Source: JAGSPQ01 sp038206395
Lineage (GTDB): Bacteria > Myxococcota > Myxococcia > Myxococcales > Myxococcaceae
Assembly: GCA_038206395.1 (NCBI GenBank)
Contig: JBBRAX010000009.1
Location: forward strand, 62,001-126,000
Direction: 5' to 3'
DNA: 64,000 bases
Made by a program: the position numbers and the translations under genes. Under the pieces are notes generated by a model. That model worked only from the letters and a program-made list of their open reading frames with translations, searched no databases and had not been told where the DNA came from. Positions 51,472 to 61,168 of the stretch are shown here, in pieces. The stretch's first letter is position 1, and every line of letters begins with the position of its first letter.

Positions 51472-54255
51472 ATGTCGAAGAGCCCCCACCTGCTGCCGCG
51501 CCACGCTTTCGTGGACCTCGAGACGACCGGGCTCGACCCTCGCTATGACGAGGTGATCGAGGTCGGCATCGTCTTCGTCGAAGACGACGTTGCAGTGAAG
51601 CGCGTCTCGCGTTTGTTCCGGCCGAGCCGCCCGCTGCCCCTGGTGATTCAGCGGCTCACCGGGCTCACCGATTTGCAGCTTCGCGGCGAGCCGGGGTTCG
51701 TCGCCTTTCTGCCCGAGCTCACCCAGCTGCTTCGCGGGTGGACGGTGGTCGCCCACAACGCCGCGTTCGAAGAGAGCTTTCTCGGACCGCTGCTCGAAGA
51801 GCTGCAGGCGCCGCTGCTCGACACCTGCGAGCTGCTGCACTACCTGCACCCCGAGCTGCCGAGCCATTCGCTGGAAACCATGATCAAGTGGACCCGGGTC
51901 GGTACGGTCGCGGCCCACCGCGCGCTGCAGGACTGCGAAGACACTTTCGCCGCGCTCAAGCAGGTGTTCGCCCGCTGCGTGAACGAGGCCCGGCACGAAG
52001 ACCTCGCCGATTTGATCGCCACACTTCACGACGGCAGCGACGCGCCCACCGCGGTGGTGCAGCTGCTGCAACGCCTTCACTTGCACGCGCGCGCCGCGAG
52101 GCCACAGCTCGAGCTGTCGGAATCGACCCCGTTTCTGCCCGCTCCGGCTGAGCGCGTGCGGCGGTTTCGTTCGGAAGCGGCGAGTGTGAATGGCGCTGAC
52201 CTCGATGCCCTGCTCGGCCGCGATGGCGCGATCGCCGATGGCTTTGACGGCTTCACTTCGCGGCCCGAACAGCGCGGCATGGCGGCCGACGTGCTGCACA
52301 ACCTCGCCACGTCTGGCGCGCTGGCCGTCGAGGCAGGCACGGGCACCGGGAAGTCACTGGGGTACCTGGCGCCGGCGGCGCTGTGGGCGAGCCGCGGCGG
52401 AGGACGGGTCGGGGTCGCGCCCCACACCCGCGCGCTGCAAGACCAGCTGATCGAGAAAGACCTGCCCCGCCTTCACGCCGCGACGCAAGGCGCCTTTGGC
52501 TACGCGGTGCTCAAGGGGCAGAGCAACTACCTGTGCCGCCGCCGCACGCTCGACGTGACCCAGGTAACCCCGTCGATGTCCTGGGCCGAACGCGCGCCCC
52601 GGGCCTACCTGCGTGCGGTGCTGAGGCGCTGCGTTCAGGGCGATGTCGAGAGGCTGAGCCACTGGTTCAAGGAACGCTTCCCTGCGCTGCCCGCGCTGGT
52701 CATCGCTTCGCAGTCGACTGCCGCTACCACCCTGGCCGAAAGGTGCCCGCACCACACCCGGTGCTACTTCCATTCGGCCGTGTCTCACGCGCGCGATGCC
52801 GACGTGGTGGTGGTGAACCATGCGCTCGCGCTGGCGTGGCCCGAGCGCTACCCGAAGCTGCACCACCTCGTCATCGACGAGGCGCACGAGTTGGAAGACT
52901 CGGCGACCACCGCGTGGACGGTGGAGCTCGGCGAGGCGGCGCTTGGCCTGCTGCTGAACCGGGTTGGCGTGTTGCCCCGTTGGCTCTCGCGTGCGGGCCA
53001 CGTCGCGGCCAGCCAGTCGCTGACGATGACAGCCAGCGAAGTGGTCATCGACCTGAAGATTGTTTCGGAGGCGCTGGTGTCGCTGGCCGAAGACGCCGGT
53101 GACGAGCTGCGCATCACGCCGTCGGTGCGGGCGAGCCGCGGCTGGTTGCGGGTGCGCGATGCGCTGCACGGGCTTCGCGCGTCGCTGGTGTCGGCCGATC
53201 TCGCGCTGGCGGCGATCGAGTCACAGCTGACGAATGAGGCGGCGCTGCTTCGCGACGTCGGCGGCGCCCGGGCCGAGCTCCAGGTGCAGGCGAAGAACGT
53301 CGAAGACCTGGCCGACCGCCCTCGAGGTGGCCGCTGCGACAGCCTGTCTCTGGCCGGCACCGCGTGGTCGATCGCCAGCCAGCCGATCTCGATCGTTTCC
53401 CGGCTGAAGCAGCTGCTCGACCCGCTGGCGTCGGTGACCCTCGTGTCGGGCACCTTGAGCACTGGCCCGGGCGAGAGCTTCGTGCTGAAGCGGCTGGGGG
53501 TCGATCAGGGTGCGCGGTTGATGCGGCACGTCAAGTACGAGACGCCGTTCGACCTCGCCCGGCAGGCCCTGGTGGTGCTGGTCGACGACGCGCCCGATGC
53601 GACCCACGCCGACTTCCTCGACTGGGCAGGGCAGCGCATCGCTGGGCTGGCGCGATTCCTCGGCGGGCGCACGCTGGGCCTCTTCGCGTCGACGCGGCGG
53701 CTCGAAGCGGTGGGCGAGAAGGTGCGGCGCGAGCTCGAGCCCGAAGGCATCGAGGTGCTGCGCCAGTCACAGGGCTCGGCGCACCGGCTCGCTGGGCGGC
53801 AATCGGAAGACCGTGGCACCGTGCTGCTGGGCACGCGGCGGTTCTGGGCGGGCATCGACGTGCCGGGGCCGGCGGTGTCGTGCGTCTTCATCGACAAGCT
53901 GCCGCTGGAACCGCACACCCGGCCGCTGGTCGAAGCGCGCGAAGAAGCGCTGGGTGGAGAGCCGCATGGCTTCGTCGGCTATCGGCTGCCACGCGCGCTG
54001 ATTCAGCTTCGGCAGGGCGTCGGCCGCCTGGTGCGTTCGGGCACCGACTGCGGCGTCGTCGTCATCGCCGACCCCGGCGCGATGGCCTACCGCGCCCAGC
54101 TGTACGCCTCGCTCGACGGGTACCGCGTCGAGTCGATGCCGTGGAGCCAGGCGCGCGTTCGCATCGCGCAGGTGTTTCGAAGCTTTGGCATCGAAAACCG
54201 CGCCGCCCCTGCCGTCGTGCACCACGACGAGCACCTGGGCCCGCTGTTCGCCTGA
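51472..54255 (+). CDS. DinG-like helicase with N-terminal 3'-5' exonuclease
   Basis: About 927 residues. The N-terminal DnaQ-like exonuclease has FVDLETTGLDPRYDEVIEVG, VVAHNAAFEESF and AHRALQDCEDT (Asp-Glu-Asp-Asp type). The XPD/DinG-type helicase has Walker A EAGTGTGKS (~287), DEAH box IDEAHELED (~468), Cys near 354, 386, 424 and 430 for an iron-sulfur cluster, and a late GVGRLVRS motif. It is likely a DNA repair helicase. The fusion resembles Gram-positive DinG. ATG 51472 precedes the exonuclease core. Confidence 0.9.
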   Translation: MSKSPHLLPRHAFVDLETTGLDPRYDEVIEVGIVFVEDDVAVKRVSRLFRPSRPLPLVIQRLTGLTDLQLRGEPGFVAFLPELTQLLRGWTVVAHNAAFEESFLGPLLEELQAPLLDTCELLHYLHPELPSHSLETMIKWTRVGTVAAHRALQDCEDTFAALKQVFARCVNEARHEDLADLIATLHDGSDAPTAVVQLLQRLHLHARAARPQLELSESTPFLPAPAERVRRFRSEAASVNGADLDALLGRDGAIADGFDGFTSRPEQRGMAADVLHNLATSGALAVEAGTGTGKSLGYLAPAALWASRGGGRVGVAPHTRALQDQLIEKDLPRLHAATQGAFGYAVLKGQSNYLCRRRTLDVTQVTPSMSWAERAPRAYLRAVLRRCVQGDVERLSHWFKERFPALPALVIASQSTAATTLAERCPHHTRCYFHSAVSHARDADVVVVNHALALAWPERYPKLHHLVIDEAHELEDSATTAWTVELGEAALGLLLNRVGVLPRWLSRAGHVAASQSLTMTASEVVIDLKIVSEALVSLAEDAGDELRITPSVRASRGWLRVRDALHGLRASLVSADLALAAIESQLTNEAALLRDVGGARAELQVQAKNVEDLADRPRGGRCDSLSLAGTAWSIASQPISIVSRLKQLLDPLASVTLVSGTLSTGPGESFVLKRLGVDQGARLMRHVKYETPFDLARQALVVLVDDAPDATHADFLDWAGQRIAGLARFLGGRTLGLFASTRRLEAVGEKVRRELEPEGIEVLRQSQGSAHRLAGRQSEDRGTVLLGTRRFWAGIDVPGPAVSCVFIDKLPLEPHTRPLVEAREEALGGEPHGFVGYRLPRALIQLRQGVGRLVRSGTDCGVVVIADPGAMAYRAQLYASLDGYRVESMPWSQARVRIAQVFRSFGIENRAAPAVVHHDEHLGPLFA

Positions 54256-54261
54256 ACCCGG

Positions 54262-55005
54262 CTACTCCTTGTCCAGCCGGGCCTGCATGCTGGCCCGCAC
54301 CGCCTCGAGGGCGTCGGTCGGAGCGCCGCCCGCCCGCGCCGCAGCGATCGCCGCTTCGACCCTCGCGAGATCGTCGACCTGCCTTTCGCGAAGCTTCGTC
54401 ACCATGTTGCTGAACGAATCGAAAACATCCTTCAGCTCGTCGCCCGGTCGCAGGCCGTAGGTCGGCGGCCGAATCTTCCCAGCGGCCACCTCGTTCGCCA
54501 TGCGCTTCACGCGGAACAGCGGCCCGACGATGCGATGGGTGGTGACGATGGTGCCAAAGCCGACGATCAAGATGAACGCCACCAGCGACGCGATCAGCCC
54601 GAGCAGCGTATATTCCTGCTGCTTCACCAGGTTCGCCTTCGTCTCGATCACCAGCGCCTTTTCCGCCTCGAACGTCTTGTCGATCGCGTCGCTGCGTTCC
54701 TGCAGCTGTTTCATCAGCTCGGGGTTGTCGAGGTTGTTGGCGAGGTCGTTGTTGAGGGTGGCGATGCCGAGCTCGCGGCTCGATTCGGCGGCCGAGCTGC
54801 GCGCATCGACAGCCGATTGGGCCTGGGCGAAGAGGTGGCTCGTGGTGCGGTAGAGGAAGATGCCGAGCAGCGCGGCGAGCACCAGCGTGATGCCGACGAT
54901 GTAGCTGGCGAACTTCAGCTGGAAGCGCGCGTCGAGCAGGAAATTGCGCGCCTGACGCTTGTACGTGCCGGTCGTCGCGGGCGCTGCGGTAGGTTGAATG
55001 GACAT
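54262..55005 (-). CDS. HAMP-domain membrane protein without visible output domain
   Basis: 247 residues. Two membrane helices (~31-52 and ~133-155) enclose a helical periplasmic part, followed by a HAMP-like region (RIVGPLFRVKRMANEVAAG, then GDELKDVFDSFSNMV). It ends after ~55 residues of helix with no kinase, cyclase or methyl-accepting domain. Likely a signalling or adaptor protein. ATG 55005; 19 bases downstream of the HEAT protein gene. Confidence 0.8.
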   Translation of the reverse strand: MSIQPTAAPATTGTYKRQARNFLLDARFQLKFASYIVGITLVLAALLGIFLYRTTSHLFAQAQSAVDARSSAAESSRELGIATLNNDLANNLDNPELMKQLQERSDAIDKTFEAEKALVIETKANLVKQQEYTLLGLIASLVAFILIVGFGTIVTTHRIVGPLFRVKRMANEVAAGKIRPPTYGLRPGDELKDVFDSFSNMVTKLRERQVDDLARVEAAIAAARAGGAPTDALEAVRASMQARLDKE

Positions 55006-55024
55006 CGTCTCCTCGTTGCCGGTG

Positions 55025-55750
55025 CTACTGGCCCTTCCACTCCAGATCTTCGGATGCATCGTCGATGACGCGTGGCACCATCACCTTCAAGAGGCTCTCG
55101 TACTTCGCCCCCGAGGCCTTCACGTTCCAGCTGCCCTGCAGCGACTGCTCGGGGTAGGTCATCACCAGAATCTCCAGCTTCAGCCCGTTGCTGGCGTTCG
55201 GCAGCAGGTTCACCCGCAGCAGGTAGCCGCGCAGCTTCTTCGCCTTGATGACCGTGGCCGCCTGGGGCTTGCTCTCGCCTGCCGGAGCGAAGCTCGCGCC
55301 GATCGACGACAGCTTCTCTTTCAGCAGCGCGTTCGCCAGCTGACTCACTTCGGCCGGTACCCCCACCTTGTCGTTGATCGGCTCGATCGAGACGTACAGC
55401 CCGCCGGGCACAATCGGCTTGAAGTCGAGCCCGCGTTGCACCGCCGCCCGCACCATTGCGTCCTTGTCGGTCAGCGCCGCCTGCAGGCACTTGAGGCCGT
55501 CGGGCAGGTGCAGCTCGCCCAGCGCATTCGCGGCCGCCGAGCGCACGATCACTTCCTCGTCTTTCATCGCTTCGCACAGCGGAACCACTGCGGCCGGGCT
55601 TCCCGTGCCGAGCAGAATGACGACCGTCTGCGCGCGGACGCGGGGGTCCTTCGCCGCTTTGAGCTGCTTGGTGAGAAACGCGACGCGCGCGTCCTGCGCG
55701 AGGGCGGGCGAGCCAGCGAGACACAAAACGAGGAAGAGCGCCGGCCGCAA
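55025..55750 (-). CDS. Secreted HEAT-repeat protein
   Basis: About 241 residues. A signal peptide (RPALFLVLCLAGSPALAQ) is followed by HEAT-like repeats (~25-110, for example RSAAANALGELHLPDGLKCL) and a beta-rich C-terminal domain. The start is TTG 55750, with GAGG five bases upstream; no ATG or GTG fits the signal. It is divergent from alaS, with 57 bases between. It probably acts with the HAMP protein encoded downstream. Confidence 0.72.
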   Translation of the reverse strand: MRPALFLVLCLAGSPALAQDARVAFLTKQLKAAKDPRVRAQTVVILLGTGSPAAVVPLCEAMKDEEVIVRSAAANALGELHLPDGLKCLQAALTDKDAMVRAAVQRGLDFKPIVPGGLYVSIEPINDKVGVPAEVSQLANALLKEKLSSIGASFAPAGESKPQAATVIKAKKLRGYLLRVNLLPNASNGLKLEILVMTYPEQSLQGSWNVKASGAKYESLLKVMVPRVIDDASEDLEWKGQ

Positions 55751-55807
55751 ACGAGCCTCAGATGATAGCCGATGGTTCGGGAAACCGGCTGTGGCATAAC
55801 CACCGCC

Positions 55808-58456
55808 ATGTCCGCCCCTATGAGCGCCGCGGAGATTCGCGACGCATTCCTCACCTTCTTCGAGCAGCAGGCCCACCGCAAAGTGGCCAGCTCTTCCCTC
55901 GTGCCGGCGAACGACCCCACCCTGCTCTTCACCAACGCAGGCATGGTGCAGTTCAAGGACGTCTTCACGGGCCGCGAGCCGCGCGACTACCGGCGCGCCA
56001 CCACTTCCCAGAAGTGTGTTCGCGCTGGCGGCAAGCACAACGACCTCGACAACGTCGGCTTCACGGCCCGCCACCACACGTTCTTCGAGATGCTGGGCAA
56101 CTTCAGCTTCGGCGACTACTTCAAGGCCGACGCGATTGCCTTCGCGTGGAAGTTCGTCACCGAGGTGTTGAAGCTTCCCAAAGACCGTTTGTCGGTCACC
56201 GTCTTCAAGGGCGAGGCGGGCATTCCCGCCGACGAAGAGGCCTACGAGCTCTGGTCGAAGCAGGGCGTGGCGAAAGACCGCATTCGCCGCCTCGGGCTCG
56301 CCGATAACTTCTGGTCGATGGGCGACATCGGCCCCTGCGGCCCGTGCAGCGAGATCTACGTCTACCTGCCCGACGGGCCGGTGAAAGAAGGTGAGTACGC
56401 CGGCGAATCCGAAAGCTGGATGGAGATCTGGAACCTGGTCTTCATGCAGTTCGAACGGAAAGAGAAAGACGGTGCGCTGCTCGCGCTGCCCCGCCCATCG
56501 ATCGACACCGGCGCCGGCCTCGAGCGAGTCACTGCCGTCGTGCAGGGAAAGAAGTCGAACTACGACACCGACGTGTTCGCTCCGCTGCTCGCGAAGGCGG
56601 CGGCGCTGAGCAAGAAGACGTATGGCGAGAACGAGGCCGACAGCGCGTCGATGCGCGTGATCGCCGACCACTCGCGCGCGACGGCTTTCCTGATCGCCGA
56701 TGGCGTGCAGCCGTCGAACGAAGGAAGGGGTTACGTGCTGCGCCGGATCATGCGCCGGGCGATTCGCCACGGCTCACGCCTGGGGCTCACCGAGCCCTTC
56801 TTCGATCAGACGGTCGACGCGGTCATTGCGCAGCTGGGCAGCGCCTACCCCGAGCTGAACGAGAGCCGCTCGTTCATCCTCGAAGCGACGAAGCACGAAG
56901 AAGAGAGCTTCCGCCGCACGCTCGACCGTGGCCTCAAGCTCATCGACGAAGAAACCGACAAGCTCAAGGCCAGCGGCGGCAAGACGCTGTCGGGCGACGC
57001 GGTGTTCTTGCTTCACGACACGCACGGCTTCCCGTGGGACTTGACGCAGGTGATCGCGAAAGAACGCGGCTTCGACATCGACCTCGACGGCTACCAGAAG
57101 CGAATGGAAAAGCAGCGCGGCGGCAGCTTCGGCGGCAGCGGAGAGAAAGCGGTCTCGGAAATCTGGATGACGCTGGGCACGAAGCTCAAGGCGACCTTGT
57201 TCAGCGGCTACGAAGGCACGACAGGCAGCGGCAAGGTCGTCGCGCTCGTTCAGAAAGGAGCCGAAGTGCAGTCGGTGAAAGCCGGCGCCGAGGTCGAGAT
57301 CGTGATCGACGCGTCACCCTTCTATGCCGAGTCGGGCGGCCAGGTCGGCGACACCGGCAGCCTGACGAACGCCACCACCACCATCGACGTGCTCGACACC
57401 ACCAGGCCCGCGGGCAACCTTCACGTGCTGAAGGCAAAGGTGAAGTCGGGCGAGCTGAAGGTCGGCGACTCGCTCGACCAGCAGGTCGACGAGCAGCGCC
57501 GCAAGTCGATCGCCGCGAACCACTCGGCCACCCACCTGCTGCACCGCGCGCTGAAAGTCGTGCTCGGTGACGCGGTGAAGCAGGCCGGCAGCGTGGTGCA
57601 GCCCGACTACCTGCGCTTCGACTACTCGTGCTTCCAGGCGCCCACGCCCGAGCAGCTCGAGAAGGTCGAAGACCTGGTCAACGGCTGGATTCGCGACAAC
57701 GCGACGGCGACCACGAAGGTGATGGCGCTCGACGAGGCCAAAGCGTCCGGAGCGGTGGCGATGTTCGGCGAGAAGTACGGTGACCGCGTGCGCGTCGTCA
57801 GCGTCCACCCAGAATCGACCGAGCTCTGCGGCGGCACCCACGCCCATGCGTCTGGAGATCTCGGCGTCTTCAAGATCACCCAGGAATCGTCGATTGCGTC
57901 TGGCGTGCGCCGCGTCGTCGCGCTCACCGGGGTCGGTGCTTTCGCGTTCTTCCGCGAGCTCGACAAAGAACTCAAGCGCGCCGCCGAAGTCCTCAAGGCG
58001 CCGCCGCGCGAAGTCGTCAAGCGCATCGAAGCGCTGCAGGCCCGCGGCAAGGAACAGGACGCCGAGCTGAAGAAGGCGAACCTGAAAGCGCAGACGGGTT
58101 CTTCGGCCGCCTTCGTCGAGAAGCTGGTCGGCGCCGTGAAGGTGCGCACCCAGCAGGTGTCGACGCCATGCGACGCCAACGTGATGCGCGAGCTCGCCGA
58201 CCGTTACCGCGACCAGCTGCAGTCGGGCATCGTCGGCCTCGGCGGTGAGACAGCCGACGGCAAGGCGATCATCCTCGTCGCCGCCACCAAGGATCTCGTC
58301 GCGAAGGGCTTCAAGGCCGGCGACGCAGTGCGGCAGATGGCTGAGACCGTGGGAGGCAAAGGTGGCGGCAAGCCCGAGCTCGCGCAGGCGGGCGGCACCG
58401 ACCCGTCGAAGATTCCGCAGGCGCTCGAACGCCTGTTCGGGCTGGTGAACGTTTGA
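55808..58456 (+). CDS. alaS: Alanyl-tRNA synthetase
   Basis: 882 residues (ATG 55808; ATG 55820 is an alternative). It has the class II catalytic domain (FTNAGMVQFKDVFTG, MGDIGPCGPCSEI), the editing domain with zinc ligands in NHSATHLLHRAL and CGGTHAHASGDLG, and the C-Ala domain ending GGKPELAQAGGTDPSKI. It charges tRNA-Ala and clears Ser/Gly mischarging. Its stop overlaps the next gene by four bases. Confidence 0.97.
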   Translation: MSAPMSAAEIRDAFLTFFEQQAHRKVASSSLVPANDPTLLFTNAGMVQFKDVFTGREPRDYRRATTSQKCVRAGGKHNDLDNVGFTARHHTFFEMLGNFSFGDYFKADAIAFAWKFVTEVLKLPKDRLSVTVFKGEAGIPADEEAYELWSKQGVAKDRIRRLGLADNFWSMGDIGPCGPCSEIYVYLPDGPVKEGEYAGESESWMEIWNLVFMQFERKEKDGALLALPRPSIDTGAGLERVTAVVQGKKSNYDTDVFAPLLAKAAALSKKTYGENEADSASMRVIADHSRATAFLIADGVQPSNEGRGYVLRRIMRRAIRHGSRLGLTEPFFDQTVDAVIAQLGSAYPELNESRSFILEATKHEEESFRRTLDRGLKLIDEETDKLKASGGKTLSGDAVFLLHDTHGFPWDLTQVIAKERGFDIDLDGYQKRMEKQRGGSFGGSGEKAVSEIWMTLGTKLKATLFSGYEGTTGSGKVVALVQKGAEVQSVKAGAEVEIVIDASPFYAESGGQVGDTGSLTNATTTIDVLDTTRPAGNLHVLKAKVKSGELKVGDSLDQQVDEQRRKSIAANHSATHLLHRALKVVLGDAVKQAGSVVQPDYLRFDYSCFQAPTPEQLEKVEDLVNGWIRDNATATTKVMALDEAKASGAVAMFGEKYGDRVRVVSVHPESTELCGGTHAHASGDLGVFKITQESSIASGVRRVVALTGVGAFAFFRELDKELKRAAEVLKAPPREVVKRIEALQARGKEQDAELKKANLKAQTGSSAAFVEKLVGAVKVRTQQVSTPCDANVMRELADRYRDQLQSGIVGLGGETADGKAIILVAATKDLVAKGFKAGDAVRQMAETVGGKGGGKPELAQAGGTDPSKIPQALERLFGLVNV

Positions 58457-59046
58457 AGCAGCTTGGGGTGGTGGCGGCGGCGTTGGGGCTGCTGCTCACG
58501 GGCTGCCCGAAGGAAGAGGCGCCCGCGAGCAACGACCGCCTGCTGAAGAAGCTGCAGGCCGAGAAAGATCGCCTCGACCAGGGTGGCGCCGCGCCGAAGC
58601 CGATGGCGCCTCCGGTTGCCGAGCCGACACCGCTGGCCGCGCGCGCTGCCATGCCCGATGTGCCCAAGCTGCTCGCCGTCACCAACGTGCCCGGGTTCAG
58701 CTGTGGCCCCGCCGCCTGCCAGGTCTCGTCTATTGAGACGTCGCACCACCTCGCGGGCGAAAAGATGTCGCTCACGTCCGACGACTACTTCTTCAAGGTG
58801 ACGCTGGCGGTGCAGCACGCGCGCGGTGGGCCGATGGACTTTGGCCTTTCGAAGCTCGTCGCCGGCAGCGAAGAGTTCCCGATCGCCAAAGATGCCCAGC
58901 GGCTGGCCGGCACGCGTGAGCTCGCCCGCAGCTTCAAGCCCGGGGAAAAAGCCGACGTGGTGCTGCTGTTCGAGGCGCCGGGGGCGGCGACCGCCGCGGG
59001 CCTTACGCTTTTCGTCGCTGGGGGCGACGGCGTGCCTTTGCAGTGA
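58453..59046 (+). CDS. Lipoprotein between alaS and the Hsp70 fusion gene
   Basis: 197 residues. TTG 58453 overlaps the alaS stop (TTGA). Signal with lipobox LLTGC, a charged helical stretch (RLLKKLQAEKDRLDQ), a Pro/Ala-rich linker and a beta-rich domain with two Cys (FSCGPAACQV). It looks like an outer-membrane lipoprotein of unknown role. It overlaps the next gene (GTGA), forming an alaS-lipoprotein-Hsp70 operon. Confidence 0.72.
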   Translation: MKQLGVVAAALGLLLTGCPKEEAPASNDRLLKKLQAEKDRLDQGGAAPKPMAPPVAEPTPLAARAAMPDVPKLLAVTNVPGFSCGPAACQVSSIETSHHLAGEKMSLTSDDYFFKVTLAVQHARGGPMDFGLSKLVAGSEEFPIAKDAQRLAGTRELARSFKPGEKADVVLLFEAPGAATAAGLTLFVAGGDGVPLQ

Positions 59047-61055
59047 CTGGTTCGGACGCCAAGCCCGTCGCGCTGCGAATCCGGCTCCCCTTCGCCACCG
59101 AAGAGGAGTTCGTTCAGCGCTACGGCCAGAACGTCGCCCGCGGCGGCATCTTCATCGCGACCCGCGCGGTGAAGGCCGTGGGAACCGCGATCGCCTTCGA
59201 GCTCGTGCTGCAGGGCGGCGAACGGTTGATGCGCGGTGAAGGCGCTGTGCAGCAGGTGCAGGAAGACGCGGCGCCCGGAAAGAGCGGAATGCTGGTGCGC
59301 TTCATCCGGCTCGACGCCCGCACCCGCGCGCTGATCGATCGCATCCTCGCGCTGCGCGAAGGCGTCACCGATGCAGAGCCTCCTGCCGCCGAGCCGTCGA
59401 AGCCCCCGCCTCCCCCCGCGCCGATCGGCCGTGGCCTCAAGCCCGCCGCCGCGCTGCTGGCCGACGACGTCGTGCTCGGCATCGACCTCGGCACCACCAC
59501 CTGCCGCGCTGCGGTGTGGCTCGACGGCGGCCCGCAGCTCATCCCGCTGGCTGGCCCGACGGGCTTCGCGCTGCCGTCGCTGGTCGCGGTCGATGGCGAA
59601 GGCAACCTGCGCGTCGGCCCTGCGGCGAAGGGCGTGCGCGCCGAGCATCCCGAGAATGCAGTCACCGGCTTGAAGCGCCTGCTGGGACAGCGCGCGCGGT
59701 CGAAGGCAGTCAAGTTGCTGCTGCCGCGCTTCCCTTTCACGGTGGTGGCGGATCAAGACGGCGACGCCGGCGCCGAGCTCGCGGGGCGCGTTCACTCGAT
59801 GCCTGAGCTCGCGGCCCTGCTGCTGAAGGAAATCAAGAACAGCGCGCAGGACATGCTCGAGCGCGAGCTGAAGCGCGCGGTGCTCTGCGTGCCCGCCTGG
59901 TACTCGGACCACCAGCGCGGCGCCGTGCTCGAAGCCGGCCGCCTCGCCGGGCTCGAGGTCCTGCGAATTCTCAACGAGCCTTCTGCGGTCGCGCTCGCCT
60001 TCGGCTACGGCCGCGGCCTCGCCCGAAAGCGCCTGCTGGTCTACGACCTGGGCGGCGGCACCTTCGACGCCTCGGTGGTCGAGATGACGGGCGACGATCT
60101 CGAGGTCGTCTCGACGGGCGGCGACAACTTCCTCGGAGGCATCGACTTCGACGAACGCGTGGCCGACGCCCTGGCCGGCACTTTCCCCGAGGGCCTTCGC
60201 CAGCGCTTGGAGCAGTCGCGCGTCTCGTGGGAACGCACCCGCGACGCCGCCGAGGTCGCGAAGATCGCGCTCTCGGATCAAGAGATCGCCGCCGTGCACG
60301 TGCCTTTCGCGGTGATGGACGAAGGCGGCGCTCCTGTCGATTTGCGCGCCAGCGTCACCCGGGCCCAGATCGATCAGCTCACCAACGACCTGGTCGAACG
60401 CACTGCCGATGTGACCCGCGTCGTGCTCGAGGTCGGCCGCGTCAACGCCGCCGCGCTCGACGAGGTGCTGCTGGTCGGTGGCCAGAGCCGCGCGCCGCTG
60501 GTTCGAAAGCGCCTCGAAGCGCTGGTCGGCCGGCCACCCCGCACCGATGTCGATCCGCAAGGGGCGGTGGCCCTGGGAGCGGCGATTTTCGGCCACAGCC
60601 TGGTGCAGCGCGAACGCGGAAAAGCCGGCGTCTCTCTTTCCGAGGTGCTCTCGGCCCCCATCGGCGTGGCCGTCAAGGGCGGCGGCTTCCTGCGTGTGCT
60701 CGAGCGGAACACCCGCCTGCCCGCCGAGAAGACGCTCGCCGTCCCCGTCTCTAGTCGGCCGATCGAGGTCGCCGTCTTCCAAGGCACCAACGCCCGAGCC
60801 GACGAGAACGAGTACCTGGGCGTCCTGCACGCATCGATCGATAAGCCCGGAGAATTGCTGCTTCGTTTCGCCGTCAGCGCCGACGGCCGGCTCGACGTGG
60901 GAGCGGTCGGGAGGAAGGCCTCGTTCTCGACCGCCGATGCCACCGACGAGGTTCGCGCCCGCCTCTACGCCGAAGCGCCCCTGCCCGGCGAGGGCGAGGC
61001 CGAGGCCGAGAGCAAAGGCCTCTTCAAAGGGATAAAACGCCTGTTCGGTCGCTGA
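59043..61055 (+). CDS. PilZ-like domain fused to Hsp70 (DnaK-like) chaperone
   Basis: 670 residues. Residues ~1-110 match the PilZ-like domain common in myxobacteria (VALRIRLPFATEEEFVQRYG, NVARGGIFIATR). A Pro-rich linker leads to an Hsp70 ATPase domain: GIDLGTTTCRAAVW, YDLGGGTFDASVVEM, LVGGQSRAPLVRK. The substrate-binding part is short and ends in GLFKGIKRLFGR. No canonical c-di-GMP motif (RxxxR with D/NxSxxG) is evident, so this PilZ-like domain may bind something else. GTG 59043. A chaperone localised or controlled by the PilZ-like domain is likely. Confidence 0.8.
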   Translation: MTGSDAKPVALRIRLPFATEEEFVQRYGQNVARGGIFIATRAVKAVGTAIAFELVLQGGERLMRGEGAVQQVQEDAAPGKSGMLVRFIRLDARTRALIDRILALREGVTDAEPPAAEPSKPPPPPAPIGRGLKPAAALLADDVVLGIDLGTTTCRAAVWLDGGPQLIPLAGPTGFALPSLVAVDGEGNLRVGPAAKGVRAEHPENAVTGLKRLLGQRARSKAVKLLLPRFPFTVVADQDGDAGAELAGRVHSMPELAALLLKEIKNSAQDMLERELKRAVLCVPAWYSDHQRGAVLEAGRLAGLEVLRILNEPSAVALAFGYGRGLARKRLLVYDLGGGTFDASVVEMTGDDLEVVSTGGDNFLGGIDFDERVADALAGTFPEGLRQRLEQSRVSWERTRDAAEVAKIALSDQEIAAVHVPFAVMDEGGAPVDLRASVTRAQIDQLTNDLVERTADVTRVVLEVGRVNAAALDEVLLVGGQSRAPLVRKRLEALVGRPPRTDVDPQGAVALGAAIFGHSLVQRERGKAGVSLSEVLSAPIGVAVKGGGFLRVLERNTRLPAEKTLAVPVSSRPIEVAVFQGTNARADENEYLGVLHASIDKPGELLLRFAVSADGRLDVGAVGRKASFSTADATDEVRARLYAEAPLPGEGEAEAESKGLFKGIKRLFGR

Positions 61056-61168
61056 GCACGCAACTTCATGCGACCTCATCCGACAATGTAGGCAAATGAA
61101 GTCCTGAAGTACTTGCTGTCATATTTCACCGCCTTCCTCGACCGCTTCACCCCAAAGGGGTTCACGCC

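Noticed and set aside
61150..61160. CCCC-AAA-GGGG as a regulatory hairpin before the calpain-like gene
   Set aside because: A four-base stem with a three-base loop is too weak to call; the G run is more simply the ribosome site.
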